DNA from: Rhodoferax sp.
Lineage (GTDB): Bacteria > Pseudomonadota > Gammaproteobacteria > Burkholderiales > Burkholderiaceae_C
Assembly (NCBI GenBank): GCA_026224975.1
Contig: JAMFRW010000031.1
Coordinates: 1 to 37,607 of the forward strand
Length of the DNA: 37,607 nucleotides
Reading direction: 5' to 3'
A model generated the notes under the pieces. The model saw nothing but the letters and a program-made list of their open reading frames with translations. It was not told the origin of the DNA and searched no databases. Below are positions 1 to 9,757 of the stretch, piece by piece. Both the position numbers and the translations under genes were made by a program. The first letter of the stretch is position 1. Each line of letters opens with the position of its first letter.

Positions 1-2
1 AC

Positions 3-320
3 GGCCGGCCGATCGCCGGCGTGGTCGCCGCGCCCGATCGCGGCGAGGTGTTCGAGGCCACCGCCGGCGGCGGCGCGCGCATGAACGGCCGGCCCATCGC
101 CGCCAGCAATACCCTGGACCTGGAAGGCTCGGCCATGCTGGCGGACCTGGCCATGCTCAAACACCCGGCTTGGCCGACACCGTGGCCCGAAATGCGTGTC
201 GAGAGCCGCAACGCCATCGCCTACCGGCTCTGTTCGGTGGCCTGTGGCGATGTCGACGCCATGCTGGCCCTGTCGCCGAAGAACGAGTGGGACATGGCCG
301 CTGGTGACCTGATCGCCGCC
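3..320 (+). CDS. Inositol monophosphatase family protein, 3' fragment (both ends missing)
   Basis: The frame is open from the first bases of the window and reads GVVAAPDRGEVFEATAGGG, then NGRPIAAS, then NEWDMAAGDLIA. The last part is the C-terminal WD-x-A-[AG]-G signature of the inositol monophosphatase / 3'(2'),5'-bisphosphate nucleotidase superfamily, whose members are Mg-dependent phosphatases acting on inositol phosphate, PAP or related sugar phosphates. About 105 residues from the C-terminal half are present. The expected continuation (roughly EAGG plus 40-60 residues) is missing: after about position 320 the DNA is the antisense of ftsA. The frame stays open to 1058, but that extension is only ftsA/ftsQ antisense. 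The substrate cannot be decided from this fragment; SuhB-like or CysQ-like are both possible. Confidence 0.85.
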
Positions 321-1016
321 GACCGGCAGCGAAGCGGTATAGCGGATCGAGCCCTGGGTATAGATCGCGATGTCGGTGGTGCCGGCGCCGATGTCGACCA
401 GCGCCACGCCCAGGTCCTTCTCGTCTTCGGTCAAGACCGCGTGGCTCGATGCGCTGGGGTTCAGCACGAGCTGATCGACTTCCAGCCCGCAGCGCCGCAC
501 GCACTTCACGATGTTCTCGGCCGCGCTTTGTGCGCCGGTCACGATGTGCACCTTCACCTCGAGGCGCCCACCGCTCATGCCGATCGGCTCCTTCACTTCG
601 TGGCCGTCGATCACGAATTCCTGCGCCTGCACCAAGAGCAGCCGCTGGTCGTTCGGGATGTTGATGGCCTTGGCGGTTTCGACCACGCGGGCAACGTCGA
701 CCGGCGTGACTTCCTTGTCGCGCACGATGACCATGCCGGTCGAGTTTTGCCCGCGGATGTGGCTGCCGGTGATGCCGGTGTAGACGCGCGTGATCTTGCA
801 GTCGGCCATCATCTCGGCCTCTTTCAAGGCCTGCTGGATGGACTGCACGGTCGCATCGATGTTGACGACGACGCCGCGCTTGAGCCCGTGCGCCGGCGCA
901 CTGCCGAGACCCGCGATGCGCAGCTCGCCCCCAGGCATCACCTCGGCCACGACCACCATCACCTTCGCGGTGCCGATGTCCAGGCCGACCACCAGATCCT
1001 TGTATTCCTTGGCCAT
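300..1016 (-). CDS. ftsA: Cell division protein FtsA, truncated at the 3' end by the junction
   Basis: FtsA is an actin-like ATPase that anchors FtsZ polymers to the membrane and recruits late divisome proteins. The start is ATG at 1016, preceded by an AGGAAC ribosome binding site, 10 nt after ftsQ. The protein begins MAKEYKDLVVGLDIGTAKV, the actin-fold phosphate-1 motif. It continues through the FtsA-specific 1C domain (GITGSHIRGQNSTG), then MSGGRLEVKVHIVTG and the phosphate-2 motif LVDIGAGTTDIAIYTQGS. Similarity stops after SLPVGGDQVTS, about 239 of the usual 410 or so residues. The ATP-binding C-terminal half and the membrane-targeting helix are missing, and ftsZ, which normally follows, is absent. 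FtsA is normally essential here, so a true truncation would be expected to matter; an assembly misjoin is the simpler reading. Confidence 0.93.
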
Positions 1017-1026
1017 GTTCTAGTTC

Positions 1027-1923
1027 CTATTTCTTCGCCGGCTTATCAGTGGCATTGATCGTTGTCGTGATGCCCTTGAGGCGCACTGCGTAACCCTGGT
1101 TGTGACGCAGGTCGGCGTATTCGAGCGGGCGCTGGTAGCGCTGGGTGATCTGCGTGAGCGTGCCCACGAAGCGCTGGGTGCGCGCGATCACCTCGTCATC
1201 GCTACCACGGCCCAGCTCCACTTCGGCGCCGGTGTCCAGCTCCACATGCCAGGAGCCGCGGCCGGAGAGCGCCAGCGTTTCGATGTGCGCATCGAGTGGC
1301 GCGAACACCTTGCCGAGCCGCCCCAGCAGCGCGAGCATGTGCGCCGAGCTGCCATCGGGGCCGGCCAGCGTGGGCAACGCGTCGTCTTCCACATCGCCGA
1401 GGTTGGCTTCGAAGACCTCGCCGAAGTTGTTGACGAGCTTGTCTTGCCCGCTCTCGGCCGCCAACGCCGCGCTGGCCTTGGCACTCGCCTTGACCTTCTC
1501 GCTGATCTCATTCACGGCGCTTTTGTCTGTCTCATCGGCCGCGCCCACGCCGCTCCACAAAGCCACGGCACGATGCTCTTCGAGCTGCACCGTGAGCCGG
1601 TTGGGCCACACACGGCGCACGATGGCCGCGCGCACCCAGGGCACCGATTCGAACGCATGCCGGCCTGCCGTGAGGTCCATCGTGAAGAAGCTGCCGACGA
1701 GCCGCGGTACCGCATTGGCGCGGATGGTCGAGACGCTGTTGCGCGTCACATCGCCTTCGATGCGAATCTCGTGCAACGCAAACAGCGGCTGCCGCGCAAC
1801 CCACACCACCGCCGTCGCCAGCAACGCCACCACGCCAACCGTCGCCAGGAAACCGGCGGTCGCGTTCATCAGGCGGATGTCGCCCGGCAACACGGTGTCG
1901 AAGGAGGCGGAGCGGGTGGCCAT
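1027..1923 (-). CDS. ftsQ: Cell division protein FtsQ
   Basis: FtsQ is a bitopic inner-membrane protein that links early and late divisome proteins through FtsB/FtsL. The 298-residue protein has a short cytoplasmic N-terminus, one membrane segment at about residues 21-43, a POTRA domain (about 46-115, LFALHEIRIEGDVTRNSVST) and the FtsQ beta domain (FGEVFEANLGDVEDDALPTL onward). Between residues 126 and 161 lies a Lys/Ala/Glu-rich stretch (ETDKSAVNEISEKVKASAKA and following) that is absent from typical FtsQ and separates the POTRA-proximal strand from the domain core. The start is ATG at 1923, 19 nt after the ddl stop codon, and ftsA follows after 10 nt. The gene belongs to the dcw operon. Confidence 0.95.
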   Translation of the reverse strand: MATRSASFDTVLPGDIRLMNATAGFLATVGVVALLATAVVWVARQPLFALHEIRIEGDVTRNSVSTIRANAVPRLVGSFFTMDLTAGRHAFESVPWVRAAIVRRVWPNRLTVQLEEHRAVALWSGVGAADETDKSAVNEISEKVKASAKASAALAAESGQDKLVNNFGEVFEANLGDVEDDALPTLAGPDGSSAHMLALLGRLGKVFAPLDAHIETLALSGRGSWHVELDTGAEVELGRGSDDEVIARTQRFVGTLTQITQRYQRPLEYADLRHNQGYAVRLKGITTTINATDKPAKK

Positions 1924-1942
1924 TGTTCTTTCTTGCGTTCCG

Positions 1943-2914
1943 TCAGGCAGCCACAGGGCGAGATGCGTCCAGCGCCGCGTCGGCGATCAGGCGCACGCAC
2001 AGTTGCTCGTAGCTGATGCCCGCGGCGCGGGCCGAAATCGGCACCAGCGAATGCGAGGTCATGCCCGGCGAAGTGTTCATCTCCAGCAAAAAGGCCTTGC
2101 GGTCGCTGGCACGCACCATCAGGTCGGCCCGGCCCCAGCCGCGGCAGCCGAGCGTGCGATAGGCCTGCACGACGATGCGCTGGATCTCGGCTTCTTCATC
2201 GGCCGGCAAGCCGCTCGGGCACTGGTACTGAACGGTGTCGGTGAAGTACTTGTTCTGGTAGTCGTAAGCGCCTTCGGGGGCGTTGATGCGCACGATCGGC
2301 AAGGCGTGGGCCGACGCGCCCTGGCCCAGTACCGGGCAGGTGATCTCGATGCCGTCGATGAACTCTTCGCAAAGCACATCGGGGTCGTACTTGGCAGCCA
2401 GTTCCACCGCTTCCTGCATCTGCGAATAGCCTGCCACCTTGGTAATGCCGATGGAGGAGCCTTCACGCGGCGGCTTCACGATCACCGGCAGGCCCAGGTC
2501 ATCGGGCACGGTGCGGATGTTCTCGCGCGTGCGCTGCTCGGTGCTCAACCAGCGGTAGCGCGGCGTGGGCAGGCCTTCGGCGATCCACACGCGCTTGGTC
2601 ATGACCTTGTCCATCGCGATGGCCGAGGCGAGCACGCCGGAGCCGGTGTAAGGCATGTGCAGCAGTTCGAGCGCGCCTTGCATCGCGCCGTCCTCACCGA
2701 GCCGGCCGTGCAGCGCGATGAAGCAGCGCGCGAAGCCCTCGTGCTTCAGCTCGACCAGCTCGCGCTCGGCCGGGTCGAAGGCATGCGCATCCACACCTTG
2801 CGAGCGCAGCGCGTTCAACACGCCCGTGCCCGACATCAGCGAAATCTCGCGCTCGGCCGAGGTGCCGCCCATCAGGACGGCGACCTTGCCCAGCGCCTTG
2901 ACGTCCACATTCAT
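1943..2914 (-). CDS. ddlB: D-alanine--D-alanine ligase
   Basis: This ATP-grasp ligase joins two D-Ala molecules in the cytoplasm, giving the D-Ala-D-Ala dipeptide that MurF uses. The start is ATG at 2914 ([20 protein letters not shown]), because this ATG overlaps the murC stop codon as ATGA; the open frame extends further upstream but only as murC antisense-frame sequence. The 323-residue length is usual. Visible motifs are [14 protein letters not shown] (N-terminal D-Ala site), [25 protein letters not shown] (ATP-grasp lysine and glycine loop), and [18 protein letters not shown] (metal-binding E-x-N and D-Ala-2 site). It is called ddlB from its dcw location; a second ddl elsewhere in the genome cannot be excluded. 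Confidence 0.97.
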   Translation of the reverse strand: MNVDVKALGKVAVLMGGTSAEREISLMSGTGVLNALRSQGVDAHAFDPAERELVELKHEGFARCFIALHGRLGEDGAMQGALELLHMPYTGSGVLASAIAMDKVMTKRVWIAEGLPTPRYRWLSTEQRTRENIRTVPDDLGLPVIVKPPREGSSIGITKVAGYSQMQEAVELAAKYDPDVLCEEFIDGIEITCPVLGQGASAHALPIVRINAPEGAYDYQNKYFTDTVQYQCPSGLPADEEAEIQRIVVQAYRTLGCRGWGRADLMVRASDRKAFLLEMNTSPGMTSHSLVPISARAAGISYEQLCVRLIADAALDASRPVAA

Positions 2915-4353
2915 GCGCTTCCCTTTCCTGAAGTTCCGGCGGCCGATGCGGCCAGCATCTCGCTGACCAACCCAGGCACATTGCCGATCGAACCCGCGCC
3001 CATCGAGATCACCACATCGCCGTTTCGCACCTGTTCGGCGATGGTCTGCGGCATGGCGCCGATCTCGTCGACGAACACCGGATCGACCTTGCCGGCCACG
3101 CGCAGCGCGCGCGCCAGCGCCCGGCCATCTGCCGCGACGATGGGCAGCTCGCCCGCCGCATAGACCTCGGCCAGCAGCACCGCATCGGCCGTGCCGATGA
3201 CCTTGACGAAGTCCTCGAAACAATCGCGCGTGCGGGTGTAGCGGTGCGGCTGAAAGGCCAGCACGAGGCGCCGCCCCGGGAACGCACCGCGCGCTGCGGC
3301 CAGCGTGGCCGCCATCTCGACCGGGTGATGGCCGTAATCGTCGATCAGCGTGAAGCTGCCTCCCCCTTGGGCCGCGCTCACCGGCTGTTCCCCATAGCGC
3401 TGGAAGCGCCGGCCCACGCCGTGGAACTCGGCCAGGCCTTGCACCACGGGCGCATCGGCCAGTTCGAGTTCGGTCGCCACGGCAATGGCCGCGAGCGCGT
3501 TGAGCACGTTGTGGTCACCCGGCAGGTTGAGCGTGACGCGCATGTCGGGCATGCGGATGCCGTTGCGGCGCTGCACGGTGAAGTGCATGGTGCCGGCATC
3601 GGCCACCACTTCGACAGCGCGCACCATCGCGTCTTCACCGAAGCCGTAGGTCACCACCGGGCGCGAGATCATCGGCATGATGGAACGCACACCAGGGTCG
3701 TCACTGCACAAGATGGCGGCGCCATAGAACGGCATGCGGTGGATGAATTCCACGAACGCCGCCTTGAGCTTGGCGAAGTCGTGGCCGTAGGTGTCCATGT
3801 GGTCGGCGTCGATGTTGGTCACGACGGCCATCACCGGCATCAGGTTGAGGAACGAGGCATCCGATTCGTCGGCCTCGACCACGATGTAGTCGCCCGAACC
3901 GAGCCGCGAGTTCGCGCCTGCCGCATTCAACCGGCCGCCGATCACGAAAGTGGGGTCGAGCCCGGCCTGCGCGAGCACGCTGGTGACGAGGCTGGTGGTG
4001 GTCGTCTTGCCGTGCGTGCCAGCGATGGCGATGCCTTGCTTGAGCCGCATCAGCTCGGCCAACATGACGGCGCGCGGCACGACCGGCACGCGCTTGGTGC
4101 GGGCGGCGATCACCTCGGGGTTGTCGCCCTTCACAGCGGTCGAGGTGACGACCGCTTCGGCGCCTTCGATGTTGTGCGCGTCATGGCCGATGTCGATGCG
4201 GATGCCGATGGACGCGAGCCGGCGCGTCGTCGCGCTCTCGCTCTGGTCGGAACCCGAGATCACGTAGCCGAGGTTGTGCAGCACTTCGGCAATGCCGCTC
4301 ATGCCCGAGCCGCCGATGCCGACGAAGTGGATGTGTTTGACGGCGTGCTTCAT
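2911..4353 (-). CDS. murC: UDP-N-acetylmuramate--L-alanine ligase
   Basis: MurC adds L-Ala to UDP-MurNAc, the first amino acid of the peptidoglycan stem peptide, in an ATP-dependent cytoplasmic reaction. The protein has 480 residues, normal for the family. The N-terminal UDP-binding Rossmann motif is [15 protein letters not shown] (about 9-23), the Mur-ligase P-loop is [10 protein letters not shown] (112-121), and the central [12 protein letters not shown] and [13 protein letters not shown] segments are typical of MurC. C-terminal DDYGHHPVE and FQPHRYTRT are conserved Mur-ligase segments. The ATG at 4353 overlaps the murG stop codon as ATGA, and the stop overlaps ddl the same way, so translational coupling is likely. 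Nothing unusual is seen. Confidence 0.98.
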   Translation of the reverse strand: MKHAVKHIHFVGIGGSGMSGIAEVLHNLGYVISGSDQSESATTRRLASIGIRIDIGHDAHNIEGAEAVVTSTAVKGDNPEVIAARTKRVPVVPRAVMLAELMRLKQGIAIAGTHGKTTTTSLVTSVLAQAGLDPTFVIGGRLNAAGANSRLGSGDYIVVEADESDASFLNLMPVMAVVTNIDADHMDTYGHDFAKLKAAFVEFIHRMPFYGAAILCSDDPGVRSIMPMISRPVVTYGFGEDAMVRAVEVVADAGTMHFTVQRRNGIRMPDMRVTLNLPGDHNVLNALAAIAVATELELADAPVVQGLAEFHGVGRRFQRYGEQPVSAAQGGGSFTLIDDYGHHPVEMAATLAAARGAFPGRRLVLAFQPHRYTRTRDCFEDFVKVIGTADAVLLAEVYAAGELPIVAADGRALARALRVAGKVDPVFVDEIGAMPQTIAEQVRNGDVVISMGAGSIGNVPGLVSEMLAASAAGTSGKGSA

Positions 4354-5429
4354 GCGATCGCCAGCCTTTCTAATTCGTCCGCCACATGTGCAGCGGCTTT
4401 CGGCTTGGCGAGTGCCTTTGCCTTGATAGCCATGGCCGTCAAAACGTCCCGTGTCAAACCAGCCAGCAAGTCCGCCAACTTCCGTGGCGACAACTCACTC
4501 TGCGGCAGATGAATGCCCGCACCATGCCCGGCCAGCCATTGCGCGTTGTCGCGCTGGTGCGAGGTCGTGCTCACGATCAGCGGCACCAGCACGGAAGGAA
4601 CGCCGGCCGCGCACAACTCGCTGACGGTGATGGCGCCGGCGCGGCAGACGATGAGGTCGCACTCCGCCAGACGCTTTGCCATGTCGTCGATGAAGGGCAG
4701 CACTTCGGCTTGTACTTGCGCGACGTCGTATGCGGCTTGGACCGTTGCGTGGTGCGCCTGGCCGGTTTGATGCGTGACGCGCGGACGCTGCGCTTCGGTG
4801 AGCAGGGCGAGTGCTTGTGGCACGCAGTCGTTGAGCGCCTTCGCGCCCAGGCTGCCGCCGACGACCAGCAGGCGCAGCGCGCCAGTGCGGCCTTCGAAGC
4901 GCTGTGCAGGCGCCGGCAAGGATTCGATCTCCGCCCGCACCGGGTTGCCGGTGACGACGGCATTCTTGGTCTTGCTCGCGGCGGGTCCATCGAAGCCAAA
5001 GGCCACGCGATCAGCCACCGGCAGCAAGGCGCGGTTGCTCATCAGCAAGGCCGCGTCGGCGTTGACCAGCATCAGCGGCTTGCCCAGCAGCGAGGCCATC
5101 AGCCCGCCGGGAAAGCACACATAGCCGCCCATGCCGAGCACGGCGTTGGCATGGCGGCGGCGGATGATCTGCAGGCAGCTCCAAAAGGCCACCAGCAAGC
5201 GCAGGCCGCCGGTCAGCGTCTGCAGCAGGCCCTTGCCACGCAGGCCGGCGAAGGCGATGGTGTCGATGGGGATGCCGCTCGGCGGCACTAATCTGTTCTC
5301 CATGCCCTGCGGCGTGCCCAGCCAGCTGATGCTCCAGCCGCGCGACTGCATTTCGCGCGCGACGGCGAGGCCGGGAATCACGTGCCCGCCCGTGCCTGCG
5401 GCCATGATGATGAGATGGCGCGTCGTCAT
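4350..5429 (-). CDS. murG: UDP-GlcNAc:undecaprenyl-PP-MurNAc-pentapeptide GlcNAc transferase
   Basis: MurG is the peripheral inner-membrane GT-B glycosyltransferase that converts lipid I to lipid II. The 359-residue protein starts with the glycine-rich acceptor loop ([16 protein letters not shown], about residues 9-24). A second G-loop is [13 protein letters not shown]. Further family motifs are [36 protein letters not shown] (donor UDP-GlcNAc site) and [20 protein letters not shown]. The ATG at 5429 overlaps the ftsW stop codon as ATGA. Its position between ftsW and murC is the standard dcw order. Confidence 0.98.
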   Translation of the reverse strand: MTTRHLIIMAAGTGGHVIPGLAVAREMQSRGWSISWLGTPQGMENRLVPPSGIPIDTIAFAGLRGKGLLQTLTGGLRLLVAFWSCLQIIRRRHANAVLGMGGYVCFPGGLMASLLGKPLMLVNADAALLMSNRALLPVADRVAFGFDGPAASKTKNAVVTGNPVRAEIESLPAPAQRFEGRTGALRLLVVGGSLGAKALNDCVPQALALLTEAQRPRVTHQTGQAHHATVQAAYDVAQVQAEVLPFIDDMAKRLAECDLIVCRAGAITVSELCAAGVPSVLVPLIVSTTSHQRDNAQWLAGHGAGIHLPQSELSPRKLADLLAGLTRDVLTAMAIKAKALAKPKAAAHVADELERLAIA

Positions 5430-6724
5430 GCGCGACCGCCTCGCATCATTTGCCGATTCTCGATATCAATGCGTAGAACGATCGCCAACGCAATCATGTT
5501 CATCACGATCGCCGAGCCGCCGTAACTCATCAGCGGCAGTGTTAGCCCCTTGGTCGGCAGCACGCCGAGGTTCACGCCCATGTTGATGAAGGCCTGGCCG
5601 CCCATCCAGATGCCGATGCCTTGCGCATACAGGCCGGCGAACACACGGTCGAGCGCGATGGCCTGGCGGCCGATGTGGAAGAGGCGGCGCGAGAGCCAGA
5701 AGAACGCGAGGATCACGCAGGCCACGCCGACGAAGCCGAGTTCTTCGCCGATCACCGCGAGCAGAAAGTCGGTGTGTGCCTCGGGCAGGTAATGCAGCTT
5801 TTCCACGCTCGACCCCAATCCTTGTCCGAAGATTTCGCCGCGGCCGAAGGCGATCAGCGAGTGCGTCAACTGATAGGCCTTGCCGAGCGCGTATTCCGGG
5901 TCCCATGGCCGCAGGTAGGCAAAGATGCGCTCTCGCTTTTCAGGGCTGGAGGCGATCACCAGGCAGAAGGTGCCCACCAGCACCGCGCCGCTCAGCAGGA
6001 ACATGCGGCCGTTGACGCCACCCAGGAAGAGAACGCCCATCGAGATGAGCGCAACCACCATGAAGGCGCCCATGTCGGGCTCGCGCAGCAGCAGCGCGCC
6101 GGTGATGCCGAGCGCCACCGCCATGGGCCACACGGCCTGCACGAAGTTCTCTTTCACGTCCATCTTGCGCGTCATGTAGCTCGCGGCATACATGGCCATC
6201 GCGACCTTGGCCAGCTCGCTCGGCTGGAAGTTCATGACGCCCAGCGGAATCCACCGGCGCGACTTGTTGACGACCTTGCCGATGCCCGGCACCAGCACCA
6301 GCACCAGCAGCACGAGCGCGATGACGAAGATCCACGGCGCCGCCTTCTCCCAGGTGCTCACCGGGATCTGCACGGCCACGAAAGCCGCGATGCAGGCCAG
6401 GCTCACCTGCAGGATGTGGCGGGTGAGGAAATGGGTGGAGGTGTAGAGCGCGAACTTGGGGCTGTCGGGCAGTGCCACCGAGGCGCTGTAGACCATCACC
6501 ATGCCGAGCGCCAGCAAGGCGACGATGACCCAGACCAGCGCCTGGTCGAAGCCCAGCAAGCGCGTGGGCTGGCCACTGCCGACGTTGATCCAGTCGCGCA
6601 CCGGCACCGATTCGCGCAGGTCGTCGGCCTTGGCGCCGCGCGAGGTGAGCGATGCGAAGGCGGCGCGAATCCCGTCGAGGCCGAAGCGGCTCGGTGGGGC
6701 TGCGTTGTTGGATGCGGTATTCAT
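5426..6724 (-). CDS. ftsW: Peptidoglycan glycosyltransferase FtsW
   Basis: FtsW is the SEDS-family polymerase that makes septal glycan strands from lipid II together with FtsI (PBP3). The 432-residue protein has a cytoplasmic N-terminal extension of about 55 residues, then about ten membrane helices starting at [24 protein letters not shown] landmarks are [31 protein letters not shown] (the catalytic Asp region in SEDS proteins), [38 protein letters not shown] and the C-terminal [13 protein letters not shown]. The ATG at 6724 overlaps the murD stop codon as ATGA. The N-terminal extension with a DDLRES segment is longer than in E. coli but common in related organisms. Confidence 0.97.
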   Translation of the reverse strand: MNTASNNAAPPSRFGLDGIRAAFASLTSRGAKADDLRESVPVRDWINVGSGQPTRLLGFDQALVWVIVALLALGMVMVYSASVALPDSPKFALYTSTHFLTRHILQVSLACIAAFVAVQIPVSTWEKAAPWIFVIALVLLVLVLVPGIGKVVNKSRRWIPLGVMNFQPSELAKVAMAMYAASYMTRKMDVKENFVQAVWPMAVALGITGALLLREPDMGAFMVVALISMGVLFLGGVNGRMFLLSGAVLVGTFCLVIASSPEKRERIFAYLRPWDPEYALGKAYQLTHSLIAFGRGEIFGQGLGSSVEKLHYLPEAHTDFLLAVIGEELGFVGVACVILAFFWLSRRLFHIGRQAIALDRVFAGLYAQGIGIWMGGQAFINMGVNLGVLPTKGLTLPLMSYGGSAIVMNMIALAIVLRIDIENRQMMRGGRA

Positions 6725-8502
6725 GCAGCCACCTCCCCCAGATCAGAAGCCAGCGCGTGCACTTCGGCCACGAAAACCTGCGCGCGATGGCCGTAGTTGC
6801 GGAACATGTCGAGGCTGGCGCAGGCCGGGCTCAGCAGCACGGCATCGCCCGCTTGCGCCTGTTCGAAGCACCAGCGTGCGGCGGCTTCCAGCGTGGCGTG
6901 GCGCTGCATCGGCACGCCGGTGCCGGCCAGCGCCTCTTCGATGCGATTGGCATCACGGCCGATCAGCGCCACGGCGCGCGCATGGCGGCGCACCGGCTCT
7001 TTGAGCGGCGAGAAGTCCTGCCCCTTGCCATCGCCACCCAGGATCACGACGAGCTGGCCCGGCGCCTTGTCGGCACCGAGGCCGAAGAGCGCTGCGACCG
7101 TCGCGCCGACGTTCGTGCCCTTGCTGTCGTCGAAGGCATCGATGCGGTTGACAGTCGCGATGAACTGCACGCGATGCGGCTCGCCAGCGTATTCACGCAG
7201 GCCGTGCAGCATGGGCGCGAGCGGGCAGCCGACGGCCGTCGCGAGCGCCAGTGCGGCCAGCGCGTTGGCGGCGTTGTGGCGGCCGCGCACGCGCAGCGCA
7301 TCGGCCGGCATCAGGCGCTGGATGACCAGCTCTTCGGGCTCGGCGATGCTGCCGCGCTTGGGGCGTTTGATGATGGTCTCGTCGCTTTCGAGCGCGCGCA
7401 CCAGCCAGGCCATGCCGTTCTCGTCGAGCAAGCCGAAGTCACCGGGATGGCGCGGCGCGTCGAGGCCGAAGCGCACCACCTGACGATGCACCGTGCGCGA
7501 TGGCCGGCCCTTGCCACCCTTGACGATGAGCGACTCGGGGATCAGCTTCTCGACCTGCGCATCGTCACGGTTGATCACCATCACCGCCGTCTTGCCGAAG
7601 ATGCGCGCCTTGGCCGCGATGTAGGCCGCCATGTCGCCATGCCAGTCGAGGTGATCCTGCGTGATGTTGAGCACCGTCGCCGCGCTCGGCTCGAAGCCCT
7701 TGACTTCGTCGAGTTGGAAGCTGGAGAGTTCCAGCACCCAGACTTCCGGGAGGTGTTCGAAGATGGGCAGCGGCGGGGGTGGATCGGGGAGGATGGGGGT
7801 GGGTTCTTCCTCGCTGCTCTGGAGCGCTTCGTCGCCCTCACCCTCGGTCCCTCTCCCAGGGGGAGAGGGAAGGTCGGCTTCGGCCAAGGTGTCTGGTGAC
7901 TCGTGGTCTTCTGCGGCGACATCCTCTTGAATTGGCCCCTCTCCCTCCGGTAGAGGGCTGGGGTGAGGGCCAGCGGCATCACCAGCCGGCTCCACATCCA
8001 ACGCATCCGCCAGCGTCTGCAACATCGTCGGCCCGATGTTCCCGGCCATCGCCACCCGCTTGCCAGCCCGCTCGATCAACATCGCCGCCATCGCGGTGGT
8101 GGTGGTCTTGCCGTTCGTGCCGGTGATCGCAATCACCTTCGGCGCATACCCGCGCACAGCCTTCAGATCGGCCAGCGCCCGCGCAAACAAGTCCAGCTCG
8201 CCCTGCACCGGCACACCCGCATCCATGCAACGCGAAAGCGGCCCGGCGATGCGCTCATCGAGCATCGACAACCCCGGGCTCTTGAGCACCAGCTTCACGC
8301 CCGCAAACGCCTCATCCGTCAACGACCCATTCAGCACCGTTGCAGATGGAACATGCTCGGCCAAAGCACCGGCATTCGGCGCCACATTCCGAGAATCCCA
8401 AACCCGCACGACCGCACCGAAGCGCGCCACCCAGCGCGCCATCGCCAGGCCCGATTCGCCGAGGCCCAGCACCAGAACAGTGGCGTCCTTGAGGTAAGTC
8501 AT
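6721..8502 (-). CDS. murD: UDP-N-acetylmuramoyl-L-alanine--D-glutamate ligase, with a repeat-derived in-frame insertion
   Basis: MurD adds D-Glu to UDP-MurNAc-L-Ala in the cytoplasm. The start is taken as ATG at 8502 ([18 protein letters not shown]); a GTG at 8514 would add four residues. The P-loop is [12 protein letters not shown] (about 127-138), and [15 protein letters not shown] and [15 protein letters not shown] are typical of the central and C-terminal Mur-ligase domains. At 593 residues it is about 100-150 longer than usual MurD. Most of the excess is at about residues 171-245, between [15 protein letters not shown] and [15 protein letters not shown]. It is Pro/Glu/Gly-rich ([23 protein letters not shown]) and is encoded by a pair of inverted palindromic repeats. 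The frame is kept and all catalytic motifs remain, so the enzyme is probably functional with an added surface loop. Confidence 0.95.
   Translation of the reverse strand: MTYLKDATVLVLGLGESGLAMARWVARFGAVVRVWDSRNVAPNAGALAEHVPSATVLNGSLTDEAFAGVKLVLKSPGLSMLDERIAGPLSRCMDAGVPVQGELDLFARALADLKAVRGYAPKVIAITGTNGKTTTTAMAAMLIERAGKRVAMAGNIGPTMLQTLADALDVEPAGDAAGPHPSPLPEGEGPIQEDVAAEDHESPDTLAEADLPSPPGRGTEGEGDEALQSSEEEPTPILPDPPPPLPIFEHLPEVWVLELSSFQLDEVKGFEPSAATVLNITQDHLDWHGDMAAYIAAKARIFGKTAVMVINRDDAQVEKLIPESLIVKGGKGRPSRTVHRQVVRFGLDAPRHPGDFGLLDENGMAWLVRALESDETIIKRPKRGSIAEPEELVIQRLMPADALRVRGRHNAANALAALALATAVGCPLAPMLHGLREYAGEPHRVQFIATVNRIDAFDDSKGTNVGATVAALFGLGADKAPGQLVVILGGDGKGQDFSPLKEPVRRHARAVALIGRDANRIEEALAGTGVPMQRHATLEAAARWCFEQAQAGDAVLLSPACASLDMFRNYGHRAQVFVAEVHALASDLGEVAA
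7834..7970. repeat. Pair of inverted CCCTCTCCC-type palindromic repeats inside murD
   Basis: The left element contains TCCCTCTCCC at 7848-7857 pairing with GGGAGAGGGA at 7861-7870. The right element has CCCCTCTCCCTCCGGTAGAG around 7937-7956. The outer arms GCCCTCACCC (7834-7843) and GGGTGAGGGC (7961-7970) are exact inverted complements, so the two elements face each other and could fold as one large stem. The structure resembles bacterial interspersed mosaic elements, which normally lie between genes. Here it lies inside murD and is translated as two segments of the SPLPEGEG type. Confidence 0.8.
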
Positions 8503-8513
8503 GACAGCCCCCA

Positions 8514-8576
8514 CGGCGCTGCGCGCCGGCCCCCCGAGGGGGTGTCGACTGCTTTGAGGCGGCTCGGCAGCAGTCG
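8514..8576. repeat. C-rich palindromic repeat between mraY and murD
   Basis: The core is CCCCCCGAGGGGG at 8530-8542, followed by a TCGA and then TTGAGGCGGCTCGGCA. The same arrangement (C-tract, GA, G-tract, CGA, CTTGGGGCGGCCCGGCA) recurs inside murE at 11635-11675, so both are members of one repeat family. This copy occupies nearly all of the only sizeable gap in the murF-mraY-murD part of the cluster. The hairpin could attenuate read-through or affect mRNA processing between mraY and murD; that is inference. Confidence 0.7.
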
Positions 8577-8578
8577 CA

Positions 8579-9757
8579 TCACCGCAGCTTCAAGCTCGCC
8601 AGCCCGATCAGGCACAGCAGCATGGTGATGATCCAGAAGCGCACGACGACCTGCGTTTCCTTCCAGCCGGATTTTTCGAAGTGATGGTGCAGCGGCGCCA
8701 TCTTGAGGATGCGCCGGCCGGTGCCGTAGCGCTTCTTGGTGAACTTGAACCAGCCCACCTGCAACATCACCGACAACGCCTCGGCCACGAACACGCCACC
8801 CATGATGCCGAGCACGATTTCCTGCCGCGTGATGACGGCGATGGTGCCGAGCGCGCCGCCCAAGGAGAGCGCGCCCACGTCACCCATGAACACCTGCGCC
8901 GGGTGCGTGTTGAACCACAAAAAGGCCAGCCCCGCGCCGGCCATCGCCGCGCAGAAGATCAGCAGTTCGCCGGCGCCCGGGATGTAGGGGAACAACAGGT
9001 AGCGGCTGAACACCGAGCTGCCGGTGATGTAGGCGAACACACCGAGCGACGAGCCCACCATCACCACCGGCATGATGGCCAGGCCATCGAGCCCGTCGGT
9101 CAGGTTGACGGCGTTGCTGGCACCGACGATCACGAAGTAGGTCAGCGCGATGAAGCCGAACACGCCCAGCGGGTAGCTGATGGTCTTGAAGAAGGGCACG
9201 ATCAAGTCGGCCTTGGGTGGCAGGTCGTTGGAGAAGCCGCTCTGGATCCAGCGCACGAAGAGTTCGAACACGCGCAGGTTGGAGGTTTCGCTGACGCTGA
9301 AGGCGAGGTAGAGCGCGGCCACCAGGCCAATCACCGATTGCCACAGGTACTTCTCGCCCGAGGGCATGCCTTCGGGGTTCTTCTGCACGACCTTGCGCCA
9401 GTCGTCGGCCCAGCCAATGGCGCCGAAGCCGAGTGTCACCAGCATCACGATCCAGACGAAGCGGTTGCTCCAGTCGAACCACAGCAGCGTCGAGATGCCG
9501 ATGCCGATCAGGATCAACACGCCGCCCATCGTGGGCGTGCCGCTCTTGACCATGTGCGCTTCCACGCCGTAGTTGCGCACCGGCTGGCCGATCTTGAGCG
9601 AGGTCAATCGCCGGATCACCCAGGGCCCGAACGAAAGGCCGATGAGCAGCGCGGTCAGCGCCGCCATCACCGCGCGGAAAGTCAGGTACTGGAAGACGCG
9701 GAAGAAGCCGAACTCCGGCGACAGCGTCTGCAGCCAGTTGGCCAGGCTAAGCAGCAT
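8579..9757 (-). CDS. mraY: Phospho-N-acetylmuramoyl-pentapeptide transferase
   Basis: MraY transfers phospho-MurNAc-pentapeptide from UDP to undecaprenyl phosphate, making lipid I in the inner membrane. The 392-residue polytopic protein carries the family motifs [13 protein letters not shown] (near residue 70), [10 protein letters not shown] (the Asp-Asp pair of the Mg site), [13 protein letters not shown] (catalytic Asp region) and [14 protein letters not shown] (the HHH motif near the C-terminus). The ATG at 9757 lies inside the last codons of murF, an 11-nt overlap. About 75 nt separate it from murD, filled by a C-rich palindromic repeat. Confidence 0.98.
   Translation of the reverse strand: MLLSLANWLQTLSPEFGFFRVFQYLTFRAVMAALTALLIGLSFGPWVIRRLTSLKIGQPVRNYGVEAHMVKSGTPTMGGVLILIGIGISTLLWFDWSNRFVWIVMLVTLGFGAIGWADDWRKVVQKNPEGMPSGEKYLWQSVIGLVAALYLAFSVSETSNLRVFELFVRWIQSGFSNDLPPKADLIVPFFKTISYPLGVFGFIALTYFVIVGASNAVNLTDGLDGLAIMPVVMVGSSLGVFAYITGSSVFSRYLLFPYIPGAGELLIFCAAMAGAGLAFLWFNTHPAQVFMGDVGALSLGGALGTIAVITRQEIVLGIMGGVFVAEALSVMLQVGWFKFTKKRYGTGRRILKMAPLHHHFEKSGWKETQVVVRFWIITMLLCLIGLASLKLR

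Noticed and set aside
1145-3163. Long plus-strand open frame (672 codons) across ftsQ and ddl
   Set aside because: It is antisense to two certain dcw genes, is rich in Ser/Ala/Arg as expected from GC-rich shadows, and shows no family pattern.
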